From: Pseudomonas cichorii
GTDB taxonomy: Bacteria; Pseudomonadota; Gammaproteobacteria; Pseudomonadales; Pseudomonadaceae
Direction of reading: 5' to 3'
Assembly (NCBI RefSeq): GCF_018343775.1
Contig: NZ_CP074349.1
Location: 2,408,001-2,472,000, forward strand
DNA length: 64,000 nucleotides
The notes under the pieces were generated by a model that worked only from the letters and a program-made list of their open reading frames with translations, did no database searches and had not been told where the DNA came from. Both the position numbers and the translations under genes were made by a program. Below, in pieces: positions 62,476-64,000 of the stretch (within the stretch, counting starts at the first letter, position 1; each line of letters starts with the position of its first letter).

Positions 62476-63039
62476 TCACCGAATGAAATGCACCTTGCCG
62501 GTGTCGTCATTGCCCATGTACAGGCCATACACCCCGGCCTGACACTCGGCGATATAACGTTCGAGGATTTGCCGGATGGCAGGGTAGTAGATGCTGTCCC
62601 ACGGGATGTCTTCGGGGGCGAAGAATTTGTAATCCAGGGTCTCCGGCCCGAACTGGCCGGTGATTTCCAGGGCTATGGCGCGGAAGACGATATACACCTC
62701 GCTGATCTTCGGCACGCTGAAGATGGAGTAGGGCGAGATGATTTCTGCGCGTACGCCGCTTTCTTCCCAGACTTCCCGCAGGGCGGCCTGTTCGGTGGTT
62801 TCGCCACTCTCCATGAAACCGGCCGGTAGCGTCCAGGTGCCGGGGCGTGGCGCGATTGCCCGCTGGCACAGCAGGTATTTGCCTTCCTGCTCGATGATGC
62901 AGCCGGCAATGATCTTCGGATTGACGTAATGAATGTAATTGCAACTGCCGCACATCAGCCGCGCATGGGTATCGCCCGGTGGGATGCGCTGATCGAGATC
63001 GGCACTGCCACATTGCGGACAAAAGCGCGGTGCGGGCAT
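62476..63039 (-). CDS. NUDIX hydrolase with N-terminal zinc ribbon (NUDX23-like)
   Basis: The 187-residue protein has a zinc ribbon (CPQC near residues 7-10, CGSC near 31-34) and a complete NUDIX box (GFMESGETTEQAALREVWEESGV fits Gx5Ex7REUxEExGU). The ribbon, NPKIIAGCIIEQEGKYLLC and the WTLPAGFME region resemble plant NUDX23, a FAD pyrophosphohydrolase, as I recall it. FAD or another dinucleotide is thus a likely substrate. The start is one base after the GntR stop (TGACATG), so the two are translated together. Confidence 0.9.
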   Translation of the reverse strand: MPAPRFCPQCGSADLDQRIPPGDTHARLMCGSCNYIHYVNPKIIAGCIIEQEGKYLLCQRAIAPRPGTWTLPAGFMESGETTEQAALREVWEESGVRAEIISPYSIFSVPKISEVYIVFRAIALEITGQFGPETLDYKFFAPEDIPWDSIYYPAIRQILERYIAECQAGVYGLYMGNDDTGKVHFIR

Positions 63040-63040
63040 G

Positions 63041-63793
63041 TCAGCGTCCTATTCGGGGTTCTTTGATGGCAATCGGAGCAATGATGTCGCGGACCTTGGC
63101 GTCATCGTCCTGCTTGGATTTCAGGTATTCCAGCGCCACAGCGGCAGCGTTGCGCACGTGATCGACGGAAGCCTTGTGGGCCGCCAGCGGGTCGCCGCTC
63201 TTGATGGCTTCGACGATGTGTTCCATTTCCTTGCTGCTGGCACCGCGGCGGTTGATCTGTGACACCGAGGTGGCCCGCAGGTAGCTGATGCGAGCCTGCA
63301 ACTGACGCAACTGGGTGGCGGCGATGTGATTGCCAGACCCTTCGAGCAGTACATCGTAGAAACTTTGTACCGAATCGATGACCTGTTGCAACTCGCCATC
63401 GTCGAGGGCCTTGCGGTTCTCTTCGAGGGCCTTTTCCAGGGCACGGATATCTTTCGCCTTGGCTCGCAGGGTGAAAAGCTGCACGATCAGCCCTTCGAGC
63501 ACGCAACGCAGCTCATAGATATCGCAGGCATCTTCCAGCGTGATGATCGCGACCCGCGGCCCCTTGGCGTCGGCGAACTCCACCAGACCTTCGGACTCCA
63601 GATGGCGCAAGGCTTCACGCACCGAGGTCCGGCTGACCCCGAGACGATCACACAGATCTCGCTCGACCAGACGATCACCCGGCAGAAGCTGGAAGTTCAT
63701 GATTGCGCTGCGCAGTTTGTCCAGCACGATTTCGCGCAGGGTAACGGGATTGCGATTGACCTTGAAGTTGTCGTCGAGTGGCAGGCGTTTCAT
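63041..63793 (-). CDS. GntR family regulator, FCD (FadR) subfamily
   Basis: The 250-residue protein has an N-terminal winged helix (about 18-85; ERDLCDRLGVSRTSVREALRHLESEGLVEF) and an all-helical FCD ligand domain (about 100-230) with the metal-binding pattern of acids and histidines (DACDIYELR, late HKASVDHVRNAA). FCD regulators sense small carboxylates or metabolites. It is upstream of and coupled to the NUDIX gene. Related regulators occur beside purine-catabolism genes in other bacteria, so that is an alternative context beyond the window edge. The 207 bases from here to the window end contain no gene I can support. Confidence 0.9.
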   Translation of the reverse strand: MKRLPLDDNFKVNRNPVTLREIVLDKLRSAIMNFQLLPGDRLVERDLCDRLGVSRTSVREALRHLESEGLVEFADAKGPRVAIITLEDACDIYELRCVLEGLIVQLFTLRAKAKDIRALEKALEENRKALDDGELQQVIDSVQSFYDVLLEGSGNHIAATQLRQLQARISYLRATSVSQINRRGASSKEMEHIVEAIKSGDPLAAHKASVDHVRNAAAVALEYLKSKQDDDAKVRDIIAPIAIKEPRIGR

Positions 63794-64000
63794 CGGGTGT
63801 GCTCGGAGTGGGGCTGTCTATGTGAAAAACACGGCCAGAACAAGGCGGTCGCGTTCATGGCGTCAGCCTGAAAACCGGCCTGGCTGACGCATGACCGGGC
63901 CTGCATCGCCCGGATAGACGCCGAGTTTATCACGCCGTTGCTCTTGACTACCAAGAACCCCGTCTCATGCAAAAGGTGGCAGAGCCCCCAGTTTGCCGCG

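Noticed and set aside
63790-63972. Minus-strand 60-codon frame at the right edge
   Set aside because: No ribosome-binding site, no family resemblance, and it lies in the promoter region of the GntR gene.

Overview
The window is chromosomal DNA of a Pseudomonas, most likely a member of the P. syringae complex. The evidence is the GC-rich coding style, the REP palindromes, a yersiniabactin locus arranged as in plant-associated pseudomonads (separate pchA and pchB in place of a fused ybtS), and the Pseudomonas-type small DUF3077/DUF6124-like gene with a structured leader. I saw no rRNA, tRNA, CRISPR array or complete insertion sequence.

Left part (1-7250), small-molecule catabolism. A truncated dicarboxylate/amino-acid symporter and a fumarase/aspartase-superfamily lyase lie next to a divergent UTRA-type GntR regulator, with a perfect palindrome between lyase and regulator. 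Then comes a four-gene operon: membrane di-iron oxygenase, Rieske ferredoxin, FAD ferredoxin reductase and TIM-barrel isomerase. It is divergent from a LacI regulator and resembles the mocD-mocE-mocF rhizopine oxygenase system of rhizobia.

Accessory island (about 7250-12200). This AT-rich insert carries a retron reverse transcriptase fused to a trypsin-like protease, with a candidate msr-msd RNA just upstream. Downstream on the same strand are a HEPN-like protein (Rx4H motif) and a multi-pass membrane protein. It is probably an anti-phage retron module and is the most novel part of the window.

Middle (12.2-21 kb). This holds the small structured-leader gene, a periplasmic pair (DUF4198 plus a small secreted protein), a Cache-GGDEF diguanylate cyclase, and an RND efflux pump (permease and adaptor) with its divergent TetR regulator and an 18-bp palindromic operator.

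Yersiniabactin locus (21-49.8 kb). One long minus-strand operon runs ybtP-ybtQ-irp2-MFS-irp1-ybtU-ybtT-ybtE-pchB-pchA, with fyuA upstream and an AraC-type ybtA/pchR regulator divergent from fyuA over a Fur-like site. PchA and PchB make salicylate, YbtE activates it, Irp2 and Irp1 with YbtU and YbtT build the siderophore, and FyuA, YbtP, YbtQ and the MFS protein handle transport.

Metal and energy transduction block (49.8-56.6 kb). A second TonB-dependent receptor is divergent from DUF2946, Sco and PCuAC copper-related genes, followed by tonB-exbB-exbD, which could energise both receptors.

Right part (56.6-64 kb). A polyamine-type ABC transporter, a RibBX-like protein with a degenerate GTP cyclohydrolase II half, DUF1330, a zinc-ribbon NUDIX hydrolase resembling plant FAD pyrophosphatase, and an FCD GntR regulator. 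Two similar TGGTATNCCA sites suggest that the ABC operon and the ribBX/DUF1330 promoters share a regulator. REP palindromes sit at four convergent gene junctions.
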